In this document: piece after piece, positions 31,975-46,248 of the stretch
Layout: each line of letters starts with the position of its first letter
How positions within the stretch are numbered: position 1 is the first letter of the stretch
Assembly (NCBI GenBank): GCA_025506515.1
Contig: JACCIX010000502.1
Coordinates: forward strand, 186,001 to 250,000
Reading direction: 5' to 3'
Source: Flaveria trinervia
Lineage: Eukaryota > Streptophyta > Magnoliopsida > Asterales > Asteraceae
Length of the DNA: 64,000 nt
The notes under the pieces: model-generated
The model's input: only the letters and a program-made list of their open reading frames with translations
What the model was told of the DNA's origin: nothing
The model's database searches: none
Program-made: the position numbers and the translations under genes

Positions 31975-32812
31975 GTGTTGGAGACATTAAGAAGGGAGAA
32001 GTTGTATGCCAAATTCTCCAAGTGCGCGTTCTGGTTGCGTGAAGTTCAATTCTTGGGTCATGTGGTGAATCCTGACGGAATCATGGTGGACCCGGCAAAG
32101 GTGAAGGAGGTTATGCAATGGAAGTCACCGAAGATGCCATCCGAGATTCGTAGCTTCTTGGGTTTGGCGGGCTACTACAGAAGATTCATCCAAGACTTTT
32201 CAAGATCGCTTCTCCACTAACCAAGTTGACCCGAAAGATGTGAAGTTTGTATGGGGTCAAGCTCAAGAGAAGGCGTTCGAAGAGCTGAAGGCAAGACTGA
32301 CTCAAGCTCCAGTCCTGCCCCTACCCGATGGAAGTGAAGATCTAGTGGTTTATTCTGATGCTTCCTACTCGGGGTTAGGGTGCGTGTTAATGCAAAGAGG
32401 AAAGGTTATAGCCTATGCATATTGACAGTTAAAGGTTCATGAGGTCAATTATCCTACTCATGACTTGGAGCTAGCAGCCGTGGTCTTTGCATTAAAGATT
32501 TGGAGGCACTATCTCTACGGGATGAAGTGCACCATATTCACGGACCACAAAAGATTGAAGTACTTCTTTGAGCAGAAGGACCTAAACATGAGGCAGAGAA
32601 GATGGTTGGAGCTCATAAAAGATTATGATTGCGAGATCCACTACCATCCGGGCAAGGCCAATGTGGTGGCTGATGCCCTTAGTCGGAAAGAGAGGCCCGA
32701 GCCGATTCGAGTGAAAGCATATCAGCTGATCATGACCTCTGATGTGATGAAGCAAGTCAAAGAGTTTCAAGATGAGGCACTGAAGAAGATCATCTTAACT
32801 CTGAGAGGATGA
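31975..32812 (+). pseudogene. Element C RT C-terminus and RNase H
   Basis: FSKCAFWLREVQFLGHVV and RSFLGLAGYYRRFIQDFS are the RT thumb and connection of Ty3/gypsy. RNase H follows with VVYSDASYSGLGCVLMQ, HDLELAAVVFALKIWRHYL and FTDHKRLKYFFEQ. Frame breaks near 32215 and 32425. Confidence 0.88.
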
Positions 32813-33618
32813 GAGGTCTGGTTGGGGAATTGGGTGAAGACACAATTGGTGTTAAAACTCGATTTGGACGGTTGTGGATTCCTCATTTTGGGGATCGACG
32901 GGTGAAGATTATGGATGAAGCTCACAAGACTCGATACTCCATTCATCCTGGTGCCACGAAAATGTATCAAGATATGAACAAAGATTATTGGTGGCCGGGT
33001 AAGAAGCGCGATGTGGTGGGATATGTGAGTAAGTGCCTTACTTGCTTACAGGTGAATGCCGAACATCAGAAGCCATATGGGAAGATTCAACCTTTGGATA
33101 TACCGGAATGGAAGTGGGAGCACATCACCATGGATTTCATTACGAAGCTATCGCGTACTCCGAAAGGGTACGATGCCATACGGGTGATTGTTGACCGTCT
33201 GACGAAGAGTGCTCACTTTCTACCAATACGCGAGACATATTCATCTGAGAGGTTGGCTGACCTATTCATTAGGGAAATTGTAACTCATCATGGTGTGTTG
33301 GTGTCTATTGTGTCTCATCGTGACACCCGGTTTACATCTAAATTTTGGAAGAAATTCCACGACGCCATGGGGACGAGGTTACATATTAGCACGGCTTATC
33401 ATCCCCAAACTAATGGTCAGTCAGAAAGGACCATTCAGACACTGGAAGACATGCTTCGGGCATGTGTGATTGATTTTGGGGGAAGTTGGGATGACCACTT
33501 ACCGTTAGCTGAATTCTCATACAACATCAGCTATCATGCCAGCATTGGTATGCCACCATATGAGATGCTATACGGTAGGAGATGCAGAACACCCATTTGT
33601 TGGGGTGATATTGGTTAG
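32809..33618 (+). pseudogene. Element C integrase core
   Basis: A clean 269-residue frame. It contains the HHCC zinc-binding domain (HPGATKMYQDMNKDYWWPG then CLTCLQVN), ITMDFITKLSRT (first D), VSHRDTRFTSKFWKKF (second D) and HPQTNGQSERTIQTLED (E). It ends at a stop at 33618, just after CRTPICWGD. The core looks intact. Confidence 0.9.
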
Positions 33619-33621
33619 AGG

Positions 33622-34172
33622 GAGTTAGGGAGTGTCGAGGTAATCGAGGCTACGACTGAGAAGCTTGAGAAGATCAAAGCCTTCATGAAGGCAGCCAAAG
33701 ATAGACAGAAGTCGTATGCTGATAAACGACGCAGACCGATTGAGTTCCAGGTGGGTGACCGGGTTATGTTGAAGGTCTCACCTTGAAAGGGTATTATCCA
33801 ATTCAGAAAGTGGGGCAAGTTGAGCCTAAGGTATATAGGCCCTTTCCGAATCATTGCTCGAGTAGGAGAGGTGGCCTATAGACTGGAGTTACCAGATGAG
33901 TTAAGTGGAATTCACCCAACATTCCATGTATCTCATCTGAGAAAGTGCTTAGCTGATGAAGACATGATTGTTCCACTGGAGGATATCGAATTAGACGAAA
34001 GACTCAATTATGTGGAGCAACCGGTGGCAATCATCGATAGAAAAGAGAAGAGGCTGAGAAATAAAGTGGTTCCTCTTGGCGTGTGCAGTGGAAGCACGAA
34101 AAGGGATCCGAATCTACATAGGAGACTGAGAAGGAGATGAGGCAGCATTACCCTCATCTGTTTGAGGAATAA
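33622..34172 (+). pseudogene. Element C integrase C-terminus and chromodomain-like tail
   Basis: LSLRYIGPFRIIARVGEVAYRL-type sequence and HPTFHVSHLRKCLADE form the GPY/F module of gypsy integrase. The tail PVAIIDRKEKRLRNKVVPL begins a chromodomain, which continues in another frame after an indel near 34080 and ends at a stop at 34170-34172. Chromodomains guide insertion to heterochromatin. Confidence 0.75.
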
Positions 34173-34197
34173 CAGGTTTCGGGGATGAAATCTAAAT

Positions 34198-34210
34198 AAG
34201 GGGGTGGACT
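34198..34210 (+). other. Polypurine tract of element C
   Basis: AAGGGGGTGGACT immediately precedes the 3' LTR start TGTAACACC. Confidence 0.9.
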
Positions 34211-36112
34211 TGTAACACCTGGTTATTCTATAAAGTAAATAAAAGAAGGAAACATCAATAAACCCAAGTTGAGGGGTTAAAAATGTAAAAGGGGACAAAA
34301 GTACAAAAGTTAGTGTAAAGGTGGGCATGGCCGCCCACCCTCTTTTCACATCACCTTTTCATCAGTTCTAAAGGGAGAGAGAGAGAGAGAGCAGAAAACT
34401 TTCGGGTTTGAAGAAGAAGAAAAAGAGGCTGAATTCAAGGTAAGAATTCGAAGTTTCTAAGTGTTCATGATGGGTTTTGTCTCGGTTATGTGCTTATGTG
34501 TTTGTGTGTGTGTTCGTGTGTGTGTGTTTGTGGGTTTCTAGGTGTTTGAACTCATTTGCATACGGGTTAGAAGGAAGACACACCCAAAGTTGCACCAGGT
34601 GAGTTTCTAGAACCCAGTTTTACTTGTTTTAAACTCTTTGGGAATAAAAATGTATTTAAACGATTTTATAGTGTTTATGTATGTATACCCGTATGTATTA
34701 TGCATGTTTGATGATGATTCTTAGATGCTTATAGGTGTTCATATTTAGAATAGCCTTGGTAAGCTTAGAACAAATAGGCTTGATGTTTGGGTTCGAAAAT
34801 ATCCTAGAAACATGTTGAGCAAAAGGTTCATGCACCTAAATAAGGCTCATGCGCCTGGAAATGCCTTAGAAATGTTTTAAGTGTAACTCATGCGCCTGAA
34901 CAGTGGTTCATGTGCCTAGAATTTGTAATCGGACAACTAAGTGTCGGGCCATGCGCCCCGATACTGTTCATGCCTCCGAATGTCCATGCGCCTAAGTGTC
35001 CATGCGTCCGAATGGACCATACGCCCGAATAGTTCATGCGCCTGAATGGTTCATGCACCTAAGTGTCAAAGCGGTTAAGTGTTGACTGATACGTCTGCAT
35101 AGTGATGAAGTGCCCAAACAGGGCTCATGCGCCCAAATAGTATTGGTGCTCCTAAACACTTAGAAATTTATTACGAAATTTTTTTGGGAATCTGTGCCAT
35201 TAAGGTTTTGACCAAGGTTTGACCAGGGTTTATTAATGCTTAGTTTTATGCATGATTAATATTGTTTTATGATTGTTCCGTATTATTATTATTACTATTA
35301 GTGTATGACTTTACGTGGTGTGTTTATTAGCGTAGCGTAAAGTATTACTAATAATAATAAAGCGAAAGAGCAATGAAGAAAAGATGTGGAACTTAAATAA
35401 AATGTTAACAAGTCTTGCAAGCTTATAGGAGGTGCACGACCATGTTGTCGTTAGCTCAACTGTGATGCGGGTTAGCTACCCTATTATGCACATGGGGCCA
35501 GTCAATTGAGATTGACGGACCTTTGCAGCGTACCCTAGGTGACTGGGTCGGCCTTGTATGTAGTAATCAGTGCCCATTGGGGTACCAGAGGGCCAAGCAC
35601 CAGTTTCCCCCGCGTATATAGTTTAGGGTATTGTTCATTGGTCCACATAGACAAACAAGGCATATAGTAAAGAGAAGAAGCATTATCTGGTTGTATAGTT
35701 AATGCGTGCTCACATATAAAGAGATGAAATTCATAAAAAGAGTTTTTTCATATGTATACCTTACAGAAAGCATTTTATTACTTTTAAAACTATAACTCAC
35801 TCAGCAACGCTAACTTTTATACATTTTTAGTTAGCAGGTGAACATTGTTGAGGATGGCACGAGGGTGAAGCTACTCGGCAAGGAAAGACTGACATCCATT
35901 CATACTTGTTATTGTTGTTGTTTTGTAATGCAATTAAACAATTCTTTTGTATTTGGTTAAACAATATTGTATTGCTCAACAACAGTGTTTTTAATGAAAT
36001 GAATGGCTTTTGTTATAATAATTCCACTGCTTAAGCTTGTAAATTTATAATGTTTAATGTATTTAATGCTGTGAATGATCAACTGTGAGGTCTCCGGGAA
36101 CGGGGCCTTACA
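34211..36112 (+). repeat. Element C 3' LTR
   Basis: 1902 bp, partner of 27290-29219, with the same donor-like site (34440), CATGCGCC array (34828-35160) and end CCTTACA. The GTATA duplication follows. Confidence 0.93.
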
Positions 36113-36117
36113 GTATA

Positions 36118-37175
36118 TGTATAAAAGATTTTTATTTTTATTTTTTAATGTTTTAAAATATTTTTTTAAACTGTTTGGATTTGAAACCAATAATTAATTA
36201 CTAGAAAACATTTTAAGTGTTTATAAATCATTTGGTGTTTTAAACATCATTCTTTAAACAATTGGTTTCTAAAAATAATTTTTAAAAGGTTGATTTTAAA
36301 CAATTTTTAAAATTATTAATCTTTAAAATGTTTGGCTTTAAAATCTTTCGGCTTTTTAAACATATTTTTAATAATCGTTCGGCTTTTTATATTTATTTTG
36401 TTAATCATTCGTCTCACTTAAATGTCTTTTAAAATCTTTTCATTTTTAAATGTTTTATTTAAATGGCTTTTTAAACCGTTCAATTAATAAAACTTCTTTC
36501 TAAATTTGTTTGCCTTATTTAAACGTAACTTTCAAATCGATTGGTTATTCAAACGCAATGATTGGTTAACTTAAAAAGATTAAATAAACTAAGCACAGGT
36601 TATTTTAATATCATAAAAGCCCTATTTGTAATAATGAAAACTCAAGTTAATTCATAAAATAATACAAATGACATAAGTTTAGAAATTACTTTCAAATCAA
36701 CTTGAATAAAAGATGAAAGAAAATCAAAAGGAGAAAAAGATGTTTTAACAAAATTAATTGTTGAAAAAAAAGCTTTTTAATAAATAAATACTAAAAAACG
36801 TTCAAATAAAAGAACACGATAAAATTACGTTTAAACAAGCCGACTAATGAAAAATATGTATAAATATTAAAAACATAAATACAAACATAATAGAATTGAA
36901 CATTAAAAAAAACTTTTAATAAAATAATAGTGAAAAAGATTTTGTGGTTTAAATAAAACAAATAGATTAAAAGGACGTTTAAGTAGTTTAATAGTTTAAG
37001 TAAGAAATACAATAAGCCAAACGATTTTAAATTTTCCGTTAGATAAAATGAATGATTTAAATATGACGTTTAAAACCAATCGATTTAAATACGACGTTTA
37101 AAATCAAGCGATTTAAAACTAAAATTTAAAAAACTTTAAAAATTTTTAAAAAATAAAAAAACTTCATGTATACAT

Positions 37176-37237
<62 letters not shown>

Positions 37238-37311
37238 TGTGCAAAAAACTAAATTACATTTTTGGTCTCTGAGGTTGTTAAAATAATCATTTTTGTTCAA
37301 GGGCATTTTGG
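36118..37311. other. AT-rich low-complexity region with inverted similarity to 27104-27285
   Basis: No gene. Built of degenerate TTTAAA-based words (GTTTGGCTTTTTAAAC type). The reverse complement of about 36990-37165 resembles 27104-27285 on the other side of element C, and both arms end in TA microsatellite (27084-27103; 37177-37234). Confidence 0.5.
37177..37234. repeat. TA microsatellite
   Basis: Nearly pure alternating T and A, with one ATACAT interruption. Confidence 0.9.
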
Positions 37312-37316
37312 TAATT

Positions 37317-39360
37317 TGTAACACTCGGTTATTTTAAAGGCTCCAAAGAAAGAATAATAATTGGGGAAAAGAAAGAAAAGCTATAAAACCCAAGTTGAGT
37401 GATAAAAAGTGTCCAAAAAGACAAAACTTTCAAAAAGTTGGTGATAAAGGTGGTATGGCCGCCCACACCCTCTTCACATTTACCTTTCTCTTCGGCTTTA
37501 TAGAGAAAGAGAAAGAAAGAGCTGAAAACTTTCGGATATTTGAAGAACAAGAAGAAGAATCCGAATTCAAGGTAAGAATTTGGTATTTTTGAGTGTTCTC
37601 AAACGGCCTTTGCCTCAGTTGTATGCTTATATATGTTGTGTGTTTGTTTGTGTGTGTGTTTTTGGTGGGTTTTAGGTGTCTGAGCTTTTAGCAAGCGGGT
37701 TTTGAAGGAAGTCATACCCAAGAGCTGCTAAGGTGAGTTCTGGAACCCTTTTTTTACTTGTTTTAAACTAATTTAGGGCTAAATGCATAAGTGTACATTT
37801 TTATTAAAATGGATTTATGACCCGTTTGTATATGTGTGAATGTGTATGTGGGTGGGTTGGATTGTGGGTGTTATATGTTGTTATGATGTCGCCATGTTCT
37901 TGTTTTATAATGCTTAGAATGTAAGGTGTAAGCTTAAACATATGTTAGATGATGATTGGGACTGATTTAAAATGATTTTAGTGTGTAGAGACTACCCATG
38001 CGCCTAAATAGTGGCTCCATGTGCCCAAATAATGTCCATGAACCTAAAATTAGGCTAAAATTTACTAAGTGTTCATACGCCTAGAAAGCCCATGCACCAA
38101 GGCACTCATGCGCCTAGAAATATGCCCAAGCGCCTAGAAATGTGCCCAAACGCCTAAGTGTTGGCCATGCGCCCGTATAGTGCCCATGTGCCTAGAAGTT
38201 CCCCATGTTCCTAAGTGTTCCCCATGCGCCTAAGTGTTCCCGATGCGCCTAAGTGTTCCCCATGCGCCCAGAAGGCCAAGCGCCTACATAGTGCCCATGC
38301 GCCTAAGGCTTAGAAAATTTTCTGAGAGTTTGGGGGAAATGTTAAATGTAGCCTTTGACTTGGGATATTCCCGGGGGTAATGTGAGTTGACCTTTGAGGC
38401 CATAGATGATGTGATGGATGATACATGATGTGGCAAGTATGATGCTGTGTGATTGATGCATGATGATGTATGATGATTTATGTTATGCATGGTATTTTTT
38501 TTATGTTCCTTATTATGTATTATGATGTGACTTTACGTGGTGTGAATATGCTAATGAACGTAAAGTATTATCTTAACGAAGCGAAAGATTTAAGATAATG
38601 AAAGTGGAACATAACGAAGGGCAAGCAAATGAAAGGAGGTTCACAACTCAATGAGAGTTGTTAGCTCGACTGTGTGTTTACAGCGTGCGATCTTGGCTAA
38701 CCTTAACGGTTCACACACATGGGGAGTTAGTCTGTGTGACTACTTCATATGTGCGATATGTGTGATATGTGCGATATGGGATCCTTGTCGCTTAACCCTA
38801 GATGATATAGCTTTGTGCTCAAGAGGGGGGTTAAGCATATGACAGGATCTAGATAGAAGTGAAAAGATAATAAATGTACAAAAAGTGCGATAAGTACGAA
38901 ATCTGCAAAATGTGCGAAATGTACGAAACAAACGATGATGAAGATAATAGTTATTACCTTGATGTACGTATGATGTGTGATCATGTGGAATAGTAAAGAA
39001 AATGTTTTAACGAATGAAAGGTAATATAATAATTTTGTAAAACTAGAACTCACTCAGCAACACTGATTTTTATGCATTTTCCAGTTGGCAGGTAAATGTT
39101 GCTGAGGATGGCACGAGCTGGCTACTTGGCTTGTTTTTGGATTGCATCCATTTTATGTTGCGATAATGTTTTTGCATTGTAATGTGAACAAATGATATTT
39201 TGTAATGAATGTTGTATTGTTTTGTAAAAGCGATTATTTATAATATATGAATGGTTGTTTAAAATGATTTCGCTGTCATGTGTTAGTAAAATTAATGTAA
39301 ATCATATGTTTTATGTGCAATGATGATTATCTGTGAGCGTCCTGGAAACGGTGTCTTACA
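37317..39360 (+). mobile_element. Solo LTR related to element C
   Basis: Starts TGTAACACTCGG and ends GTGTCTTACA, with the same internal landmarks as the element C LTRs: GA-rich tract, AAGGTAAG, CATGCGCC array, TTTACGTGGTGTG, and the acceptor-like CAGTTGGCAGGTAAA near the end. No internal element sequence follows. The flanks TAATT (37312-37316) and TAGTT (39361-39365) form a near-perfect 5-bp duplication. This indicates unequal recombination between two LTRs. Confidence 0.85.
37990..38315 (+). repeat. CATGCGCC word array in the solo LTR
   Basis: About a dozen CATGCGCC or one-off words (some AAGCGCC, CATGTGCC), often followed by TAAGTGTTCCC. Diverged from the arrays of element C yet in the equivalent LTR position. 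Confidence 0.7.
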
Positions 39361-40238
39361 TAGTTTTATTAGAAACTAACTGAAAAATCTAACTCTGTTA
39401 GTGTATTGGATTGATAAAGTTATAAATAAAAACCATAAGGCTCGATTTGTTAGAAAGTTTGTTTTTAGAATCAAATTGTTAAGATAACCAAATCATAAGA
39501 ACCAAAATAGTAATTTACTCCATGTTTTATTATTGTTTTCTTCTTTCACCAATCCTTGGTAGTAATTGGTATGAGAGCTAGGGTCAAATCGATTCAAGAT
39601 TCAATCGCCCTTTTCATTCACTATGCAAAATCTGATTCGTGTGTCAGAAATTGATCATAAAGTTTGATTAGCTTTTTGAATTTTGAAAACATAAACATAA
39701 TAAAAGGTGGTTGTTGTCATCTATTATATCACAAGAAAATTAAAGCCAAAAAACAGTTGGTCGAATTTGTAGAAACACACACAAGTCAAAAGGTATTTGG
39801 GGCTATTGTTAGTTCGCTTATCAAAGATAAACACAAAGGATTGCATGTTATTGTTAGGTTCGATAAAGTTAGAAGAAGATGTAGCCGACCAGGAGTTCGT
39901 TTCTTGCAATACTAATAACATAAAGGAGAGTGTGGTTTTTGTTGTTTGTCACAATCATGAATTTATAGATTGGTTAGTGGTTTTTTTGGTTGCCATCGAT
40001 TAAAAGGAGTAAAGCTATCCTAGCTGGTGTTTTTGGGTTACATCACAAGAATAAAAGAAAACACGTTTTCATGTTATTGTTTGAAATATAGTATCTTAGA
40101 AGAAAATCTATGTAAACATGTCGAATCAACCCCACTATTGGTAACCACTAGTATTGTTAACACTGCAATTTGTATTGTAACACAGAGAAGTAGGATTCAT
40201 GTAACAATTCTAATGTGATGTCCTAAAATTCATATACT
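39361..40238 (+). mobile_element. Copia-type relic with degenerate PBS
   Basis: TGGTATGAGAGC at 39567-39578 differs by one base from the tRNA-Met PBS and is followed by GGGTC-type sequence usual downstream of a PBS. No LTR pair or coding domain can be recognised; short open frames at 39664-40218 carry no motif. Probably a fragment of a small LTR element. Confidence 0.3.
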
Positions 40239-40540
40239 CATTACTAGAAAAAAAACTGCAATATATGATGGGCAATGCACGTCATCTTTGGGTCAGATGA
40301 CACACATATGCACGTCAATAAAGGAGTAGGCATAAATAAAAATGACACGCATCTGCGCGTCATCTTTTATGATGGGTGAAAGATGACATGCATTTTATGA
40401 CGGGCAATAGATGACGCGTATTGCATGTCAAGAAAAAGGTAGTCATGAATGTAAGATGACGAACGTCCACGTGTCATCTTTGTGAATATTATGACGCACT
40501 GAAAAAGTGATACACAATGTCCATCATAAATTTAGTTGCT
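40239..40540 (+). mobile_element. CACTA-like terminal fragment
   Basis: Begins CATTACTAGAAAAAAAACTG, one change from the common plant CACTA terminus. It is followed by repeated short subterminal words with dyad symmetry, for example ATGACACGCATCTGCGCGTC and TGCACGTCATCTT. No transposase and no opposite end are seen. Confidence 0.4.
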
Positions 40541-40541
40541 T

Positions 40542-40543
<2 letters not shown>

Positions 40544-40634
<91 letters not shown>
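40544..40634. repeat. TA microsatellite
   Basis: About 90 bases of alternating T and A with small interruptions. Confidence 0.9.
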
Positions 40635-42784
<2,150 letters not shown>

Positions 42785-42867
42785 ATATATAGGAATGAGT
42801 TCATATAAGAACTCTCAATAATTGTAAGAACCTAATAACTCTATCACAATCATTGATTTAATATAAA

Positions 42868-42883
42868 TTAATCAAATTTAGAT

Positions 42884-42934
<51 letters not shown>

Positions 42935-44304
42935 TATATATATATAATATATATATACATGTTTTTATAAAACTATAAATCATAATTATCAAATAACAAC
43001 AAAACAAAATTCATTTAATTAAATACTGACAAAAATTACAAAGTTGCTTCAAGTTCACATGTAAATACAAAACGTACAAAATAGTTCCAAATTCATTTGA
43101 TTACCTATTATGTAGCCTTATACATAAATGAAATTCGAAATTGACCAGATGTTCATAAGACCAAAAGACGACGGTTTTTATTCCGAGACCTTGCCCATCC
43201 ATAACTACCTTGAAGCTTCACCAACATGTTTATGAAACACCCATATTAAACATCAATCTAATAATAATAACTAGATTTTATTCCCCCCCACGTTGCAACG
43301 AGGATTGTTTTGCAGCTACTTAGCCATGTTCTAAATGTGACAATTTTGTCATTTTAGGATCTGCTTACTGCAATGCGAGTTGTAGCTTATATTAATCTAA
43401 CATATAACTTGCAGCCAATAAGTTATAGGCAACCTAACCTTTTGATTTGATTGTTGACAAAGTACAGTTTTAACGGGTCTAACAGGAAGTTGGTTGAAAG
43501 TTGAAATCGCGGTCTATGCATTAGGAATGAGTACTTATGTTAACTACCTGTTAGTCTATTTAAATCATCGATTAACGTTTTATCTTGTTTTCTCCAAAGA
43601 TAACTTAAGAGTTGATTCTATTAGTGTGCTAAAGTTGCCAATGACTGCTACCAATAGCGCTATCCTTGAACTTGTAAAGTAAACCAAAATTTAGTTATGT
43701 CGTTAAAGTGTGTCAACATGCGGTTACTTGTTAAAACACATGTATTTTTTTGGATTATATTAGAAAAACAAGATTTCTTTATTTTATGTTATAATTTACT
43801 AACATAGAGTAGTTTAAAAGTATAACAACCAATTACTACAACATCAAATTTTATTAACATGATCTATCATATTGTATAGGTGTACCTTTTATTAACATGA
43901 TCTATCATATTTTATTTGGGTCAAGGCGAAAACAAACTATATTAAGGCCCAAACTGTGAAGTGTAAGACTACCGTTTATGCTACCTGTTACAATTACAAA
44001 TGGCTAATTAATCGGACCATAAACATCAAATTAATCATCATCGTGCGTCATCTGGCGTCTTATTTTCCTCCTTAAAACAAAACATACAAATGGAAAAATA
44101 TCTCGTATACATTAAAACAATGCACTAGCAACATTATTTTCAAAACAATTCAGCTATCAATTCTCAAAACTTATAACATACGCACAACGTACATGTGAAG
44201 ATAAAATGATGTAATATATACCTGGAACATAGGGGTGCTTAGTGGGTCGAGACAAATTGGGACAAAATAAATGACCCTTTGCTAATGTCCTAATAATTTC
44301 GGTG
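42868..44304. other. Gene-free region with a Helitron-like 3' end
   Basis: No gene recognised. The open frame at 43494-43682 has no motif. A GA/AT-rich sequence precedes element D. Confidence 0.4.
43271..43310 (-). mobile_element. Helitron-like 3' terminus
   Basis: On the - strand a short hairpin (CTCGTTGCAACGTGGGG type) is followed by GGAATAAAAT and CTAG then T. A GC-rich hairpin about 10 bases before a terminal CTAG is the Helitron 3' hallmark. The 5' end (TC) could not be located. Confidence 0.4.
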
Positions 44305-44309
44305 TATAC

Positions 44310-44438
44310 TATTAGAATATTTGTATATTAAGTAAATATATTGTATCATTTATGATAGAGATATCTCCTTAGTTTAGTTTGGATTATATATTGTTTATCG
44401 AATTAATGAAATCGATCAAGTTGAATCATAATCTTTCA
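44310..44438 (+). repeat. Element D 5' LTR
   Basis: 129 bp; lacks about 18 bases (in the TAGTTTAGGAGATTCGG part) that the 3' LTR keeps. It starts TA rather than TG, as the 3' LTR does. Confidence 0.88.
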
Positions 44439-44450
44439 TGGTATCATACC
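44439..44450 (+). other. Primer-binding site of element D, variant
   Basis: TGGTATCATACC directly abuts the LTR; the first eight bases match the tRNA-Met PBS and the rest differ. Confidence 0.6.
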
Positions 44451-44482
44451 AGTGATCGTTTTCTCCTCCTCTCAACCCTACC

Positions 44483-44760
44483 TTGCCGCCGCTGCCTCCC
44501 CCTCCCTCAGCCTTCTACCTTCTCTTCTTCTTCTTCATAGAGACCAAACTTCACCCTGCGTTAACCGTCTCCAATATCAAAACCCATGTCCCTATAATTC
44601 TTGAAAAAGATTCAACCCACTATACCATTGGAACACCTTATTCAAGGTTCACTGCCAAGCTTACGAGGTCCTCGATCATCTCGCACCAAACCCACCCCAA
44701 CCGCTGCTTCCTGCTCTTCGGATGCAGCAGCCGCTGCCAAGGCAGAGGCTGAAACTCATG
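44483..44760 (+). pseudogene. Element D gag fragment
   Basis: LTVSNIKTHVPIILEKDSTHY resembles the start of Ale-type gag, followed after a frame change by a short VLDHL-like segment and an Ala-rich tract. The rest of gag, including the zinc knuckle, is missing. Confidence 0.55.
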
Positions 44761-44791
44761 CATTAATAAAAACATTATAGTTGGTAATGGC

Positions 44792-45340
44792 ATGACTATT
44801 CCCGTGTTGGCACAAGGCAACCAAACCTTACCCAAACCCTTTCCCCCTCTCAAACTCAACAATGTCCTTTTTGCCCCTAATATCATTAAAAACCTTATTT
44901 TTGTTCGTCGCCTTACCACTGATAAATTAGTTTATGTTGAATTTAATCCATTTGGTTTTGTTGTGAAGGATCTCAAAACTCGGGCGCCCATCCTTAGATG
45001 CAACAGCACTGGCGATCTTTACCCTCTGACTGAACCACTACCTCTTTCATCCACTTCATCACATGCTTTTGTTGCAGTCACACAAGATAGCTGGCATCAA
45101 CGCTTGGGTCATCCTGGCAACAATTTGTTACAGTCTTTGAAACTTTCTTCTTTTGTTGATTATGAAAAACTTAATAAAACACTTTGTCAATCGTGCATTT
45201 TTGGTGAAAGTGTTAAATTGTCGTTTTATGATTCCACTAATTGTACTCTTTCATCCTTTGACATTGTTCATAGTGACCTTTGGACATCACTGTCCTTAGT
45301 ACAGGTGGTCATAAGTATTACATCTTATTTTTAGATGACT
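44792..45340 (+). pseudogene. Element D protease end and integrase N-terminus
   Basis: PPLKLNNVLFAPNIIKNLI is the end of a copia protease. SWHQRLGHPGNNLLQSL and LCQSCIFGESVK form the zinc-binding GAG-pre-integrase part, then FDIVHSDLWTS starts the integrase core. Sequence jumps at about 45340 to RT, so the rest of integrase is deleted. Confidence 0.8.
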
Positions 45341-46248
45341 TTAGACCGTTACAAAGCTAGACTGGTCTGTGATGGTCGTAACCAGTAGACGGGCATTGAC
45401 TGGGGGAAACGTTTAGCCCAGTGGTCAAACCGTCCATAATTCGTCTGGTTCTTTCCCTTGCTCTATCTAAATCTTGGCTCATCCATCAATTGGATGTCAC
45501 CAATGTATTCCTTCATGGCAACCTTGATGAAACAGTGTATATGTACCAGCCCATGGGTTTTCGTCACCGTGATTTTCCTGACCATGTCTGTCGCCTACGG
45601 AAGTCCCTATACGGTCTCAAGCAAGCTTCTCGTGCCTGGTACCAGCGGTTCACTGATTTCGTCACTTTACAGGGTTTTCGACAAAGCAAGTCCGACAACT
45701 CTCTCTTTATCTATCACAATGGTCGTGACATTGCTTACTTATTAATTTATGTGGACGACATCATTCTCACCACGTCCACCGAAGCCCTTCGCTCTCGGCT
45801 TCTTCACACATTGTCAGGTGAATTTGCAATGAAGGATTTGGGACCATGTCTTACTTCTCGGAATACAGGTTATACGGGATGGCAACACTATGTTCTTGTC
45901 TCAGCAGGCTTACTCAAAGACATCATTCATCATGCTTCTATGGACTCCTGCAAGCCAGTTGCTACACCAGTGGACACCCAGTCAAAATTATCAGCAGACT
46001 CCGGCCCCTTACATGATGATCTGTCTACTTATCGCAGCCTCACAGGTGCACTTCAGTACCTTGCATTCACTCGCCCTGACATCTCCTATGTTGTCCAGCA
46101 GATCTATATGCATATGCACGCACCCAGGCTCGATCACTGGAATGCTTTAAAACGCATCATCCACTACGTTCAGGGCACAGTTGATTATGGTCTTCATCTT
46201 GGCTCGGCTCCTAGTCTCTCTCTAGTTGCTTACACTGATGTTGATTAG
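45341..46248 (+). pseudogene. Element D reverse transcriptase (N-terminus deleted)
   Basis: From a RYKARLV-like tract in one frame to a 275-residue frame with QLDVTNVFLHGNLDETVY, LYGLKQASRAWYQRF, LIYVDDIILTTST (intact YVDD) and GALQYLAFTRPDISYVV. A TAG at 46246-46248 interrupts the frame where a Trp would be expected, just before RNase H. Confidence 0.88.

Larger units (their letters stand above)
27290..36112 (+). mobile_element. Element C: Ty3/gypsy chromovirus (Tekay-like), complete but mutated
   Basis: LTRs of 1930 and 1902 bp starting TGTAACA and ending TTACA, a GTATA duplication (27285-27289 and 36113-36117), a tRNA-Met PBS and a PPT bound the element. Internal order is gag, protease, RT, RNase H, integrase, which defines Ty3/gypsy. 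A C-terminal chromodomain-like tail and the long LTR suggest the Tekay/Del lineage of chromoviruses. Several frameshifts inactivate it. Its LTRs differ more than those of element B (about eight differences in the first 100 bases), so it is older. Confidence 0.93.

Noticed and set aside
37136..37324. Open frame with poly Ile-Tyr as a membrane peptide
   Set aside because: It is the translation of a TA microsatellite.
39664..40218. Short + strand frames as a small gene
   Set aside because: No motif, overlapping frames of equal weight and a degenerate PBS just upstream; more likely a retroelement relic.
43494..43682. 62-residue open frame as a gene
   Set aside because: Short and without motif, and it lies within a probable Helitron remnant.
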